A stretch of 64,000 nt of DNA, taken from contig JASSKH010000020.1 in assembly GCA_031763025.1 (NCBI GenBank), positions 4,929,756-4,993,755 of the forward strand, given 5' to 3'. The notes beneath the pieces were generated by a model. It made no database searches. It was not told the DNA's origin and saw only the letters and a program-made list of their open reading frames with translations. Positions 54,526 through 64,000 of the stretch are shown one piece after another (within the stretch, counting starts at the first letter, position 1; the number at the start of each line of letters is the position of its first letter). The position numbers and the translations under genes were made by a program. This DNA is from Macrocystis pyrifera. Lineage: Eukaryota > Sar > Phaeophyceae > Laminariales > Laminariaceae.

Positions 54526-55317
54526 GTGTTTGCGGGAATATCCCAACAGCACGTTCGCAATACCGACTCCGTATCTAGCTTGGAAGGTGCTTTTGGGTAT
54601 TCTACTACCTTCCTCGGCCCGTCCTGCCACCCCAGGCGTCGCCCCCAACAAAATACTGTCCATTCGGTTAAACTTCCTTTACATCCGACAGACCAATCGA
54701 CCTCCACCGAGTGATGCATATAGGTCGGCGCAGATATGTTCGGGCATTGCATTCATCTTTATCGCGATGACCCCAGTAAAAAGGGCATGTCCCGCACGGT
54801 CCCGAACATGTTTCCTGTATGTTGGATCGGATCTTGCACAGCACGTCCGAGCTGCAAGCTTTTCCCCAAGAGGATGTTGGTCGTGGACTCGTGCTACGAT
54901 AGGGCTTGCACCTTCTGGGTTAATGCCGTTGCGATATAGTTTTGTTGTTTGAAGCACAACGCATATATACTCCCGTGTCTACATTTTATCGTGTTCCATC
55001 GACTTCGCACGTTTGCGTTCCCGAAGAACAGGCTTTGGGATGGGTTTACAGTCGAGCTCGGTAGGTTACTAAGCTTGAAAAATTGTAGGCTCGCGGTTGT
55101 TGCAGCGCGCATCGGTGACATATAGAATGTGTGCAACGTTCGGAAACCCCAGCAGAATTACCCGTTTTCGTGTTACGTTCCCCCGCGTATGAAAAACAAA
55201 ACTGGAGGCACCCTGCCTGCCGGCGTCAGCCTCACTGGCAGACGCATACGCCACTTAGGGGATCTTAACGGGTGTCGCAACAAGGTTATAATGCTTATAG
55301 CCGTCACCCCCTTCTAG
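54526..55317 (+). pseudogene. Relic protein-coding frame, family not recognised
   Basis: A single plus-strand phase (54,526, 54,736 and 55,129 all agree) reads about 264 codons with four stops, near 54,712, 54,721, 54,937 and 55,123. Open pieces are 62, 72, 61 and 64 codons long, with ordinary composition and several Cys residues. The 153-codon ORF in another plus phase (54,491-54,952) and the minus ORFs are alternative readings, so the assignment is tentative. No domain is seen. It is too short to be a LINE RT. Confidence 0.3.
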
Positions 55318-57225
55318 ATCGCCAAATCTCGGCATGATATGTGGGGGGTGGGGAGTGCTGTCGATAGGGGTCCTACTGGTATTTGCGTCTGTTATGTTTA
55401 GCGGAACTTGGATGTACATGCGTCTAGTTCTTGCCCCTTCAACTTTATTGCTTCGGCTACTACATCTGCAACATTGTGGCAGGCTAAATTGTAGTGAAGT
55501 CATTTTTTAGAAGAGGATGGAGTCTCCGAATTACCCAACGCAACCCTTCTGCCAGGGGGTAGCCATGGGAAGGGGGGGGTAGAAGAACTTACAATCTATT
55601 TTCATGGTTTGCACTGTCATAGTGTGATTTAGTCAGTGGTGGCAATGAAGAGAGACGATTCCATTTTTTATGCATTGTCAATCTCCTACTTTAGGTTAAT
55701 ATGTACAGTGTGGCCGCGGTTGGCTAACAAGAACAAGTTTTATAACCAGAGCAAAGCCAAAATGTTACAAACTCGTGACGTCAACCTTGGGCCTCATTCA
55801 GAAACCACAATCAGATTCCGGTTAATCGCCGTGTAGCGCTCGCCCTACAGCAAAGTCTCTTCGAGGAATGTGTATTCGCGTTCCCCAAAGTTAGGAATCT
55901 TTCGATGTGTGTACGGAAATTTATGTTTATGGGCTTGTATCCGCATTTTATTGTTTAGTGTGGTATACAACGCGAAACGTGCCTGACGACCACCCTGTGC
56001 CCAACATGGTACATAGACTCCAGCCCCGCGAATATACGCCTGCGCCTTCGCATTCGAGAGCCAATACAATGAAGCGGTAAACGAGTTTCGCGTAACTCCT
56101 CTCTTTTGTCCTTACGCTAACATATACCTTCGCACCCATTATATTTTGGACAGACTGCGTGTACCTGTAGATTTCATACTTCAGGCAAAGGAGTCTTGAT
56201 TGGTTGACTCTCTATCGATGTTTACTTTGTCGTGATATCCATGATCTTGGGTGGTTTTACTATAAACTGCTGGGAAGCCGCCAAAAGCCGGACGATGGAA
56301 AGAGCCGGTCGATGTTGGGGACTCCAGGTAAGCGCCCCTAATCTGAATCAATGTTGGTGATATCACACATGCCGTTCGTTCGTGATTGGTGATTATAAAT
56401 TCGCAATGCATGCAAAACGCTGGGCTGTGTGGCATCAGACCGTTGCAGGTTCAGGCGCTTTTCGAATTGAACCAAACTACACCAAATAGACAAAATAAGC
56501 AGTTGAATATAAGGAACCACCGTGAACGTACAACACATCTGAGGCCGGGGCGACGGTAGAGGGTGTCGTGTTTGGGTCCTTTATTTGCGTGTTTCCAGCG
56601 CCATTCGGCCAAGGGACTTCGCTACTGCTTTGCAGTCGTATTGAGCGCTAACCTTTCTGTGTTTGTGAATATTCATCGCCGTGATCACATTGACGTTTAG
56701 GCTGTGACGAGGGTAATAATGAATTGTGTAAGTATCCGTTAGGCAAGAAGCCACTCGCCCTAGCAGCACAGGCGGGGAAGTGAACAAAAGAGTAGCCCCC
56801 TCTACCGTAAAAGCCGCCGAGCTAATAAAACCACACGATATTTTTAGGCGAAACCCCTGCAGAACAGGTATGCCTACTCAAAACCCGACCACATCAGAAG
56901 GTGTTCGGTGTGTTCGGGGCCGGTAGGGTCGGGAATGATTCTGATCAGCGGCGGCAGGGGCTATGTCGTACGAGTCGATTCGTACATGTTGCGATTTGTC
57001 GTGCTATTGAGCGGTTTTTCTATTGCTGCGACTGCAACATGCTGGATGGTACATCATACCGCAGTACAGAACAACAACTAAGGAAGTCGTGATTTGTCGG
57101 TAGTTGATGCGTGTGACCGGTGACCTCAACGAAGTTAGGCGACAAATTTTTGCGTCATAAGGCCGGAGGTTGATACCCAGCTGGCGCCAACAAGCACAGC
57201 ACAACGCAATCAACGTATAGGCGCC
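55318..57225. other. Unassigned, with a short protein-like plus-strand stretch
   Basis: A plus frame around 56,028-56,198 reads YACAFAFESQYNEAVNEF and continues to a TGA. It is convincing in composition but under 60 codons and isolated. Everything else is short frames. Confidence 0.25.
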
Positions 57226-57230
57226 TCGTT

Positions 57231-57599
57231 TTGCGTCGCAGTAAGCGCGTGATCCTGAGTTACCAAAGTTCAATGACGATCGACAAGGCTCATGCTGCGG
57301 CGGGGTACCTAGCATTGATCAGGCAGCCAGGGATGAGTCGCTCTATTCCTCTCCCCCCAGACCTCTGTTTATTTAAGGCAATCGTACGTACACCCCAACA
57401 ACAACGAAACAAGCAGATATGTTTGCCCATTAAATTCTCAGTCGATGCCAATGGCCAAAGCTACCCCCGGTCCGTCAAATCATGGCTCGTGAGCAGTGAA
57501 GCCACCGAGATCTCTGCCCGGTTTGGAGTGCGCGAGAAGGAGGCACAACTGTCAACACTCGTGGTCCATATACGGAGCAATGCTGCACCTTGTGTGTAA
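57231..57599 (+). CDS. Hypothetical ORF, 122 codons, unrecognised
   Basis: An open frame with ordinary globular composition, for example a segment SVDANGQSYPRSVKSWLVSS, ending just after a Cys. There is no ATG in strong context and no motif. A minus-strand ORF overlaps its end. It might be an exon or relic; 240 bp downstream there is another plus ORF of 126 codons (57,839-58,219) with a basic C-terminus (HKRHTRRRRL) and a hydrophobic middle. The two are not in the same phase. Confidence 0.2.
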   Translation: MRRSKRVILSYQSSMTIDKAHAAAGYLALIRQPGMSRSIPLPPDLCLFKAIVRTPQQQRNKQICLPIKFSVDANGQSYPRSVKSWLVSSEATEISARFGVREKEAQLSTLVVHIRSNAAPCV

Positions 57600-57838
57600 C
57601 GTCCTTGAGGGAAGCTACTCAGGAAATGATAACTCCACGGAAACACAGTTCATGGAAATCTTGAACACATCAACTATCGGACTGCGCCACAAGTCTAGAA
57701 ATCCTGGGGAACAAACTCTTCGATAACAACGGCCATAATCCTACCGTATCACGCGTCTTCTTTTAACGTCCACCTCACGCGGAGTAATTATTTTAAGGGT
57801 TTCCGAGTACAGCGTCCGGAGCCACACCCCCACACACG

Positions 57839-58219
57839 ATGCATGTGTATGGAGGGGGTCAAACTTCAACACACGTTAAAGCTGTATTCTTAGTTCGTGC
57901 AGTAATCAAACCCCTCGAACTTGCCCAATTTCGACATTGGAGGAGAAATTGTACATTCTGCGTCGCATCGTCGCGTACCCTCGCAATTGAACTAATTGGT
58001 CACCTCTCTTTCAGATGGCCACGCTACTGGCTCCGGTTCTTTCTACAGAAGCAGAACGCAATATACGTGTTGATAGGCTGTTTTGAAGCCTACCTTTCTC
58101 TGGAAATGGCGCATAAGCGCCACACGCGTCGAAGGCGTTTGTCGACGTCCCGAGAGACGGAGTTGGAATGCAACAACATAATAAGACGCGAGTGGGAGTT
58201 TTCGGCTGTTGCGGAGTGA
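57839..58219 (+). CDS. Hypothetical ORF, 126 codons, unrecognised
   Basis: Hydrophobic centre (residues about 75-95), basic Arg-rich stretch, then an acidic/polar tail. A different plus phase over 58,011-58,412 is equally protein-like, so coding status is undecided. Confidence 0.2.
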   Translation: MHVYGGGQTSTHVKAVFLVRAVIKPLELAQFRHWRRNCTFCVASSRTLAIELIGHLSFRWPRYWLRFFLQKQNAIYVLIGCFEAYLSLEMAHKRHTRRRRLSTSRETELECNNIIRREWEFSAVAE

Positions 58220-58494
58220 ACTTGTGCAGGGGGGGGGGGATTGTTGCTGTTGTTTCCAGTCGCTGTATGCCCAACCAATAGATTGTTCTGTTTTTTCGCC
58301 CCGGGCAGAAACGATCATACCGCTATGCTGTGTTTGGCGCCTATACGGAAACAAGTCTAGACACTTTTCTATTTTCTTGAAAATCGTCAATATCTATGCT
58401 ACTGATGTACAATAAACATTGTTTTATTTAGCGCTTTGGTACGTGGCGAGGTCATTCTAGCACCTTTCTCCTGTGTAGAGGCTTGAAACCGTGA

Positions 58495-59780
58495 TAAATT
58501 AGTAGTAATGTCGAGATCTACGAAAACGGGGACAGCGAAAGCAAGGAAGTGACTCTATGAGTTCGAACCTATCACCGTGTATAGTTTTACTGCGCATCGG
58601 ATCATTGTTTACTTCAGCTACGAACCCAAAGTCAGAGAACAGGCGTTGTAGGATGATTTCTGAGCATGGAACACGAGTGTGTAGGCCGCGTTATCTACAC
58701 GGTCATTAAAGCAGACCGACCCCTCGTTCTGTGGAGCCGACTCCGTGGGGTCCAAAGTTCGTCGAAGGCCTGTTATCCGGCAAACTACCAAACAAGGCCA
58801 AATTTTCAACGAGGAAGGGAAAGTGTTGCGGTGGATCAGAACTAAACAGCCGGAATGAGGGCGAGAAGGAAACACGACCCGAACAGCAGCCGACGAATAT
58901 GTTGGCTTGCCGTACCTGTGTGCTGATTCAATTTGCTATATCGGCATTCGTCGAGATTACGGTTAGGTAGCCGCGATGGATACATTTCATTACCTCGAAC
59001 GTCTCGACGACAGATAATTCAACAGCCGAGAGAACGTTTGCAGGTCTTTAGAGAAATGACTGCAGTTCCAGGCATAAGAAGAGCACACGGTATAATCCAT
59101 TTGGGTCCGGGGTTCGCGCTACCATCACAGGCCGTTGCGGTCGCTAATGAGCTTGTCCAAGACGGAGGTTGAAACATATACCAATCAGCTCCGTAGTATA
59201 GTTTATTGGCGATCGCTGGTGCCCCTGCAGCGGTCGCCGGTGAAACGACCGACGGTGCCTCTATGTAGGCGTGCCAATGGGGGAATACAAACTTCCGTGT
59301 ACCACTGTCAGGTGGCCTCCGCCGCTTAAACGTTAATGTACACTAGATGTAGACAACATTTGGGTGAGACCATTGGCCTCGCTCTCAATGGCTTTCCGGA
59401 GTGTGAACCCACAACGAAGTATGCGAGGGCCAATCGACTGAGGGCATTTGTTCCATCTAGTTTGATTATCACTTTATGTGATCGGTGAAGAGGAAGACGA
59501 CTTCCACAGTGATATCGAGATCGACGAAGTAGGAGAGAGCGAATGCCATAAGGGTGGGTTCATGGGTTAAAACCTAAAATCACTTGGCATTTGAGCGAAA
59601 AAATAGATCATTGGCATCTCTCCTCGCCAACCCTAATCTAGAGAACAGACGTTGTAGGAGGAATACTGACCATCGGATTTATTCAGCCTACGCATGCAGT
59701 AGATTTGGGGCTTGTATTTTTTTTCCGGATACCGTAATGCTACGAGTAAAGCTCCACACTCGGCTCTAGCTTAGCACAAG
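58495..59780 (+). repeat. Diverged direct repeat, period about 1.0 kb
   Basis: 58,508-58,710 resembles 59,512-59,760: ATGTCGAGATCTACGAAA with ATATCGAGATCGACGAAG, then GTTCGAACCTAT with GTTAAAACCTAA, then AGAGAACAGGCGTTGTAGGA with AGAGAACAGACGTTGTAGGA, then CGGTCATTAAAGC with a gapped equivalent. In one phase both encode ENRRCR, a remnant of common coding or just shared DNA. The intervening 800 bp appears once only. Confidence 0.55.
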
Positions 59781-60760
59781 AGCAACATAGGAAATAAAGT
59801 TAATGGATTCGAAAACTGAACAAGTTGCTTGTTCGAACAGTTCGAGATCGTTTGAGATAACGTGCGAGAGTCTTAAGGTTTGTCTGGGATGTCTTTCCAG
59901 CGGATGAGGGCATAACAGAGCAGCAGCGAGTGCATGTGAACAGGAAATGAAACATCCAGACTACCTTACCACCCTCAATATGTTGGCTGGTTTTATGTTC
60001 CGTGATTTTCTATCTAAGATTTTCGCCGCGCTGAGCGATCATCGCCGATAATTATCCCTTGCGAGGCGACTCTTGTTTGCGGCTAGAGGCCTCACGAATG
60101 AAAATACATCTCACAACAAATATATGAAGGCAGAGAAGATTGCTGCAGTAGATACGGGAAGAGAGACATACTATCAAAATTTCCGGGTTTGGTAAACCTT
60201 CTGTCGTGTACCATTTCGCAAACTTGTGGCCGTCATGCCGTCTCAGGTATGGGCGTCTTAGGGTATGATGTGGTATGGTACTTGTTGTGGTTTTCTGTTC
60301 GGTTCGGCACGCATGGTCGCCATTGTCTTACTCTAGGATAACACCCATCAAGCGGTAAAGGGTGTCCTCCTTCTGAGGAGAGTGGTTACCTGCATCCAAC
60401 CTTCTCTACCAGTCAATGGTGTTGCTCCGAACGTGATCTTTTGCTGTCGAATGGCGCTGGTTCCCGAAAAGCGTTTAGGAAGTGAAAATCGCGATTAGCC
60501 TAACTGCGACATTCAAGCATGTATTTTGTGCGTTATAGCTGCTACTGGTGCAGTATAATGTGTGATGTGTAAAACCAAATGCAGTAGATAAGCCAGCAGG
60601 AGGGTTATTGTGGCAGGCATAGCAGGGGTCGGAATATGCTCCGTTTGTTTGTGGGGAGAAGCAGGATGCAAGCAAGGAGTCCTTTAGAACATCCCCTGTC
60701 GTTTCGGGGCAAATCGCTTGCAACTAAGACGTACGATTGACACCCGCTTGTTGCATATGA
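59781..60760. other. Unassigned sequence
   Basis: No gene or delimited repeat is recognised. Confidence 0.35.
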
Positions 60761-60761
60761 T

Positions 60762-61124
60762 GTGGCCCTCGAACACGGTCCAAACCATCCCGCAAAGTGC
60801 ACGTTTGAGTGGTTGCTCTCGGTGTATTTCAACATATATTCAACATTGCTGATGAGTTTTTTTCATTGGCCACTGCGAAGAGGGGAGAGCCTACACCGGC
60901 CTTCAGCCCCCACGTCGCGGGCCTTGCCGGGGGGGCTGGAGGGTGCGCAACACGCGCTTGCAGATAAACATGCGCGCTATCTGGAAGTAGGGGTTTATTT
61001 AGATCACCACCTCAAGTTGATAGATCACTTCACTTTGCACGCCCAACATCATTGTATCGTTTTGATTGACACCATTGATGCTGCTTTTCAAAAATTTGAT
61101 CAGTACCTGGTTGGACATGGCTGA
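60762..61124 (+). CDS. Hypothetical ORF, 120 codons, possible exon or gene end
   Basis: The second half reads like a folded protein, with HARYLEVGVYLDHHLKLIDH and IDTIDAAFQKFDQYLVGHG before the TGA at 61,122. Three bases later begins an intron-like segment (61,127-61,194, GTATGAG to CTAG with a long T-rich tract), followed by another open frame (61,201-61,446). Because the stop precedes the donor, the intron would lie in the 3' UTR unless a different start or splice is used. Family not recognised. Confidence 0.3.
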   Translation: MALEHGPNHPAKCTFEWLLSVYFNIYSTLLMSFFHWPLRRGESLHRPSAPTSRALPGGLEGAQHALADKHARYLEVGVYLDHHLKLIDHFTLHAQHHCIVLIDTIDAAFQKFDQYLVGHG

Positions 61125-61126
61125 TG

Positions 61127-61194
61127 GTATGAGTTTGATTTGAAATGCTGAATGTTTTGTCTTTCCATCGTTTTTGTTTTTGTTCTCGATCTAG
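61127..61194 (+). other. Candidate 68-bp intron
   Basis: GTATGAG donor, possible branch sequence TGCTGAATG, then TTTTTGTTTTTGTTCTCGAT and CTAG. Form is typical, but no spliced reading frame across it is established. Confidence 0.3.
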
Positions 61195-61200
61195 ATAGCG

Positions 61201-61446
61201 ACGCGGCTGCGGCTAGCAATGGTGGTTGGGATAGGAATTTCCATGTGGACCGCCGGTTCAGCCGGAGAGGCTTCCGTACGTTTCACCGCCCACCATACCG
61301 ACAGAGGACAGCATGAGTTTAGATCGTGCTCCGTACACGACCTGTTGCCGCTGCCAACCGAGAGCGACAAGTCATTGGAGTGGTCCGAAGAGTATGTGGT
61401 CGAACTTCCTTACAACTGCACCTGCGCGGCATTGAAGGGTAGGTGA
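61201..61446 (+). CDS. Hypothetical ORF or exon, about 80 codons
   Basis: Open and ordinary in composition, with SVHDLLPLPTESDKSLEW. It ends GGGTAGGTGAGAG, where GTGAGAG could be a donor. A 90-codon minus-strand ORF (61,410-61,682) touches its end and is equally protein-like. No family is recognised. Confidence 0.2.
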   Translation, partial: TRLRLAMVVGIGISMWTAGSAGEASVRFTAHHTDRGQHEFRSCSVHDLLPLPTESDKSLEWSEEYVVELPYNCTCAALKGR

Positions 61447-62640
61447 GAGAACACTTCACCACTTGACCTGGACCTTACGAAAAGGTTCGGTCCAGCCACG
61501 CAATGATCATGCGCGCATGACATATGCACGTAGAGCCTACCACTCTCTTCAAGAGGCCCAAAGTACGGTGTTTCATTAGCTGTACGAACCAGACTCCCAC
61601 AATTTGACTTACCGTAGAAACACCAATAGAGGGCTTCCAAAGGAATAATAAACTCTAAAGTTCGGTTCCCATCCTGAGACATTCTTCAGCAAAGGTTGCA
61701 CTTTTCCGATGTTTTTTATCTGTGAATGACGGGGTCCTTAAACCCCAAGTCGTCGGAATGCCAATCTTGATTCGAAAAAGGACCTACTCGTATACATGAG
61801 CCATGGGTGTTTTCATCGACATGCAATTTGTTTTTTCCGAAGTCTGTTTTCGTGTTGGGTGTGGAGTTCTTAAGTGAGGAGCCTTAGAAAGTTCAGAGTG
61901 AATCTCCATCGTAGAAAGCCTCTATAAGCATCCAGCAGTGCGTTTTTATATCGATGCACTACAGCAGGCATGTATGTGTGGTGATGCTATGGCTATAGCG
62001 CGTGTGCACATAATGTCTCTTGCTCCGAGTTCGTCAGACGTAGGGTCGAGAACCTGTGACTAGAATTTATGGACAACCCATTCACCTGTGGTTGACCTTG
62101 TGTTTTTCCGCCAGGTACATATGTTCCACCCAAGGCAGTCCAACATATCCCAAATGGGAACCGCGGGCTGTGACCCAAGGCTTGTGCAACAGCACCACGC
62201 CATCGAACACGCATGGAGGTCCATTTCCGCCGAGTTTCAAGATTCTCATTTATGGCAACTCTCACCTCCGCCAGGCAAGTCGTGAAACATTTGTGTGACA
62301 CCCGTTCGAGCACGGGCGCAACATATCATACATCGGAAACATCGTCGATCCCTACCTAATGGTCTAGATATTACAGAGAACAAGAATATTTACCACCAAT
62401 GTTCGTCAGCACAGGTGGCTGGAGGAAAGCCGTGATATCCTCACCATCTGTCCCGTATTTCCCGGTTTCTGGTCTTGCTTGAGAATTCGTGCGCAGTATC
62501 TACATAGTCGCGTGTTTTGGAACGCATATGATGCACAATTTATCATGACCGAGACACCTTTAACTGAAGGGACGCTGCAGTAAATGCTTTTCTTTGTGCT
62601 GTGATCGTTCATGCCGCGGGTAGGACGATGGCCGGCCAAT
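61447..62640. other. Unassigned, competing weak ORFs
   Basis: Minus frames at 61,410-61,682 (90 codons) and 61,993-62,313 (106 codons) and plus frames at 62,056-62,298 overlap. None has a motif that decides between them. Confidence 0.25.
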
Positions 62641-62644
62641 GTAA

Positions 62645-62944
62645 ATGGAGGCCAGTTGGAAGAAAATTAGTAAACAATGGGACCTGATAAATGTTCACCG
62701 AGCAAGAGCCCGGTTGGGCGAGACCGCACTTCACCCATGCGCGCAACCTGACAACAGCCAAAATATCATTCTGCTGAGCGAGAGTTTTTATCAACCGCTC
62801 GTTCGCGTATACGAAGTGGCCATTGCATATCGTTGGCGTTTAGTGCGATGTGGTGTCTTGGAGGTCGCAGCCCTCTCTTCATCAAACGCAAGTCTTCGTT
62901 CAGCGAATATGTTTAGCGCTAATAATCTTGTTTGTGGAGTATAA
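62645..62944 (+). CDS. Hypothetical ORF, 99 codons, unrecognised
   Basis: Starts at an ATG, MEASWKKISKQWDLINVHRA, and continues with a mixed helical composition to a TAA. Clean composition for its length, but no family, no neighbours to support it and no splice evidence. A minus-strand ORF overlaps its start. Confidence 0.25.
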   Translation: MEASWKKISKQWDLINVHRARARLGETALHPCAQPDNSQNIILLSESFYQPLVRVYEVAIAYRWRLVRCGVLEVAALSSSNASLRSANMFSANNLVCGV

Positions 62945-63858
62945 AGGACGCATGCTACAACGCATGGAGTGCATCTGATATATATTATTGTCCTCAGTGG
63001 CGGGAGATGTACTCCTCACCCGGAAATCGATGTGGCTAGCGAAAAAAAATCGATCTCAACCCGATAGCGCACTAAGATACTTCGCGAACACAATGCACGC
63101 AGGGTCCGACGATATAGGATGGCTACCCAGTTAGGGACCCCGAGAAGTCTGAAATACGCTGGCCGAAAAGGTACAGGAAACCCCTCTTGTCGTTGTCGTA
63201 GCATGCGTCGGAGGGCAGGTTGTAAGGGTGTCGCTGTAGTGCAGATCTGAAGTCGTTTTTCGCCGGAAACCGGTTGAACCGATGGGGTTCTCCTAACAGA
63301 AAAAGGCCCTCAACATTCCCAATCCTGTACTGATCCACGCCATATATGTACCTTCTTTCGAGTTTTGTCCGAGCTAATAATAATAAAAAACGTTGAAATT
63401 GGAATATGCCGACTTCTCCCTTCATAGATCCGCTTGAGCGGCTATCTCGCCCAGTTGAGACTGTTTTGCGATTCGGACTGTAGTTTTAAATTCAACTTTG
63501 AATTCTTCTCGACTTTGTCTTCATTCTCGAACTTTTCACGAAAAAAAATGTTTGGACATATATATATTCTAAATTTCGCTTTTTACCGCTTTATTATTCA
63601 AAGCATATTTGTTCGAGTACGTTCTTATATAATGTTTTTTTTCGACATGTTGCCGATTTTTTAAGATTTTATTTGAGGGGGGAAGACTGCTGTTATTTTG
63701 ATGGTGGAGTTGGAACAGCTATCCCGCTCAATCTTGATTGCTTTTCGATTCCTACTAGCGTTTATGAGGACCATTTTTCGCTTGTTTCAACTTTGGTTCG
63801 TTTTTTATCCAGGTTTCTATTCGATACTGGTACGGTAGGTCTATCATCTATACCTACG
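62945..63858. other. Unassigned, AT-rich toward the end
   Basis: 63,480-63,680 is T-rich and gives a Phe-rich hydrophobic frame by composition. No gene is called. Confidence 0.35.
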
Positions 63859-63860
63859 GC

Positions 63861-64000
63861 GTCCCCGGTGGCTTGGTAGGTGGTCCGCGTGCCTCTCAAG
63901 ATCAATTTCGTGGGTTCAAATCTCACCGAGTGCATGCTCGTAGGGACTTCTTCTTGCATAAAAATTGATAAGCGGAAAGCGCGAGAGCGTGAGTTAGCTA
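63861..64000 (+). mobile_element. tRNA-derived SINE family S1, copy 4 (cut by window edge)
   Basis: GTCCCCGGTGGCTTGGTAGG, GTCCGCGTGCCTCTCAAG, GTGGGTTCAAATCTCACC and GCGGAAAGCGCGAGAGCGTG match copy 3 at 11,933 closely through the head and first part of the body. The 3' part lies outside the window. Relative to copy 3 the head has CTC for GTC at the relic anticodon position and lacks a short AGAG duplication in the T arm. Confidence 0.75.

Noticed and set aside
63861-63945. A functional tRNA gene
   Set aside because: The acceptor strands do not pair and the anticodon stem is degenerate. The same head occurs on longer repeated bodies with A-rich tails, so it is a SINE head.

Overview
This looks like 64 kb of nuclear DNA from a eukaryote with a large, repeat-rich, gene-poor genome. 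There are no bacterial-style operons, ribosome binding sites or dense open frames. Instead there are tRNA-derived SINEs with A-rich tails, 5'-truncated LINEs, several families of short inverted-repeat transposons, GT-AG intron-like segments and much decayed sequence. CTG/CAG runs and TACG-type repeats recall brown algal or other stramenopile genomes, but nothing read here fixes the lineage; that is a low-confidence guess.

Layout. 0-9.5 kb: dispersed repeats, one SINE, one small MITE and a diverged 190-250 bp repeat array (6.9-8.2 kb). 9.5-18 kb: an inverted-repeat pair, two SINEs facing each other, a 57-bp tandem duplication, a well-delimited hAT-type MITE (13,295-14,168), GGGTAC-motif elements and a 213-bp tandem duplication. 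18.2-24.8 kb: a run of protein-like reading frames, all on the plus strand and all broken by stops and frameshifts, which I read as the remains of one or more large genes of unknown family. 25-27 kb: a second GGGTC element and unassigned DNA. 27.3-31.1 kb: two head-to-tail degenerate LINE copies, the second carrying a MITE. 31-41 kb: mostly unassigned, with two more MITE copies, one membrane-protein-like ORF (36,778-37,284) and a 36-bp in-frame repeat. 41.5-43.6 kb: a third LINE. 45-51 kb: an exact 169-bp tandem duplication, an inverted repeat of ORF-derived sequence, and a PIF/Harbinger-like MITE with TAA target duplications (49,827-50,579). 51.4-52.1 kb: the best protein-coding gene, on the minus strand, with a myristoylation-type N-terminus. 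52-63.8 kb: weak ORFs, another broken frame and a diverged ~1-kb repeat. The last 140 bp are a fourth SINE copy cut by the window edge.

How it fits together: most identifiable sequence is mobile. The LINE, SINE and three or more MITE families have each inserted more than once, and a nested insertion (MITE in LINE) orders part of this history. No metabolic pathway or operon can be read. Only the 51.4-52.1 kb gene is offered with moderate confidence as a functional host gene.
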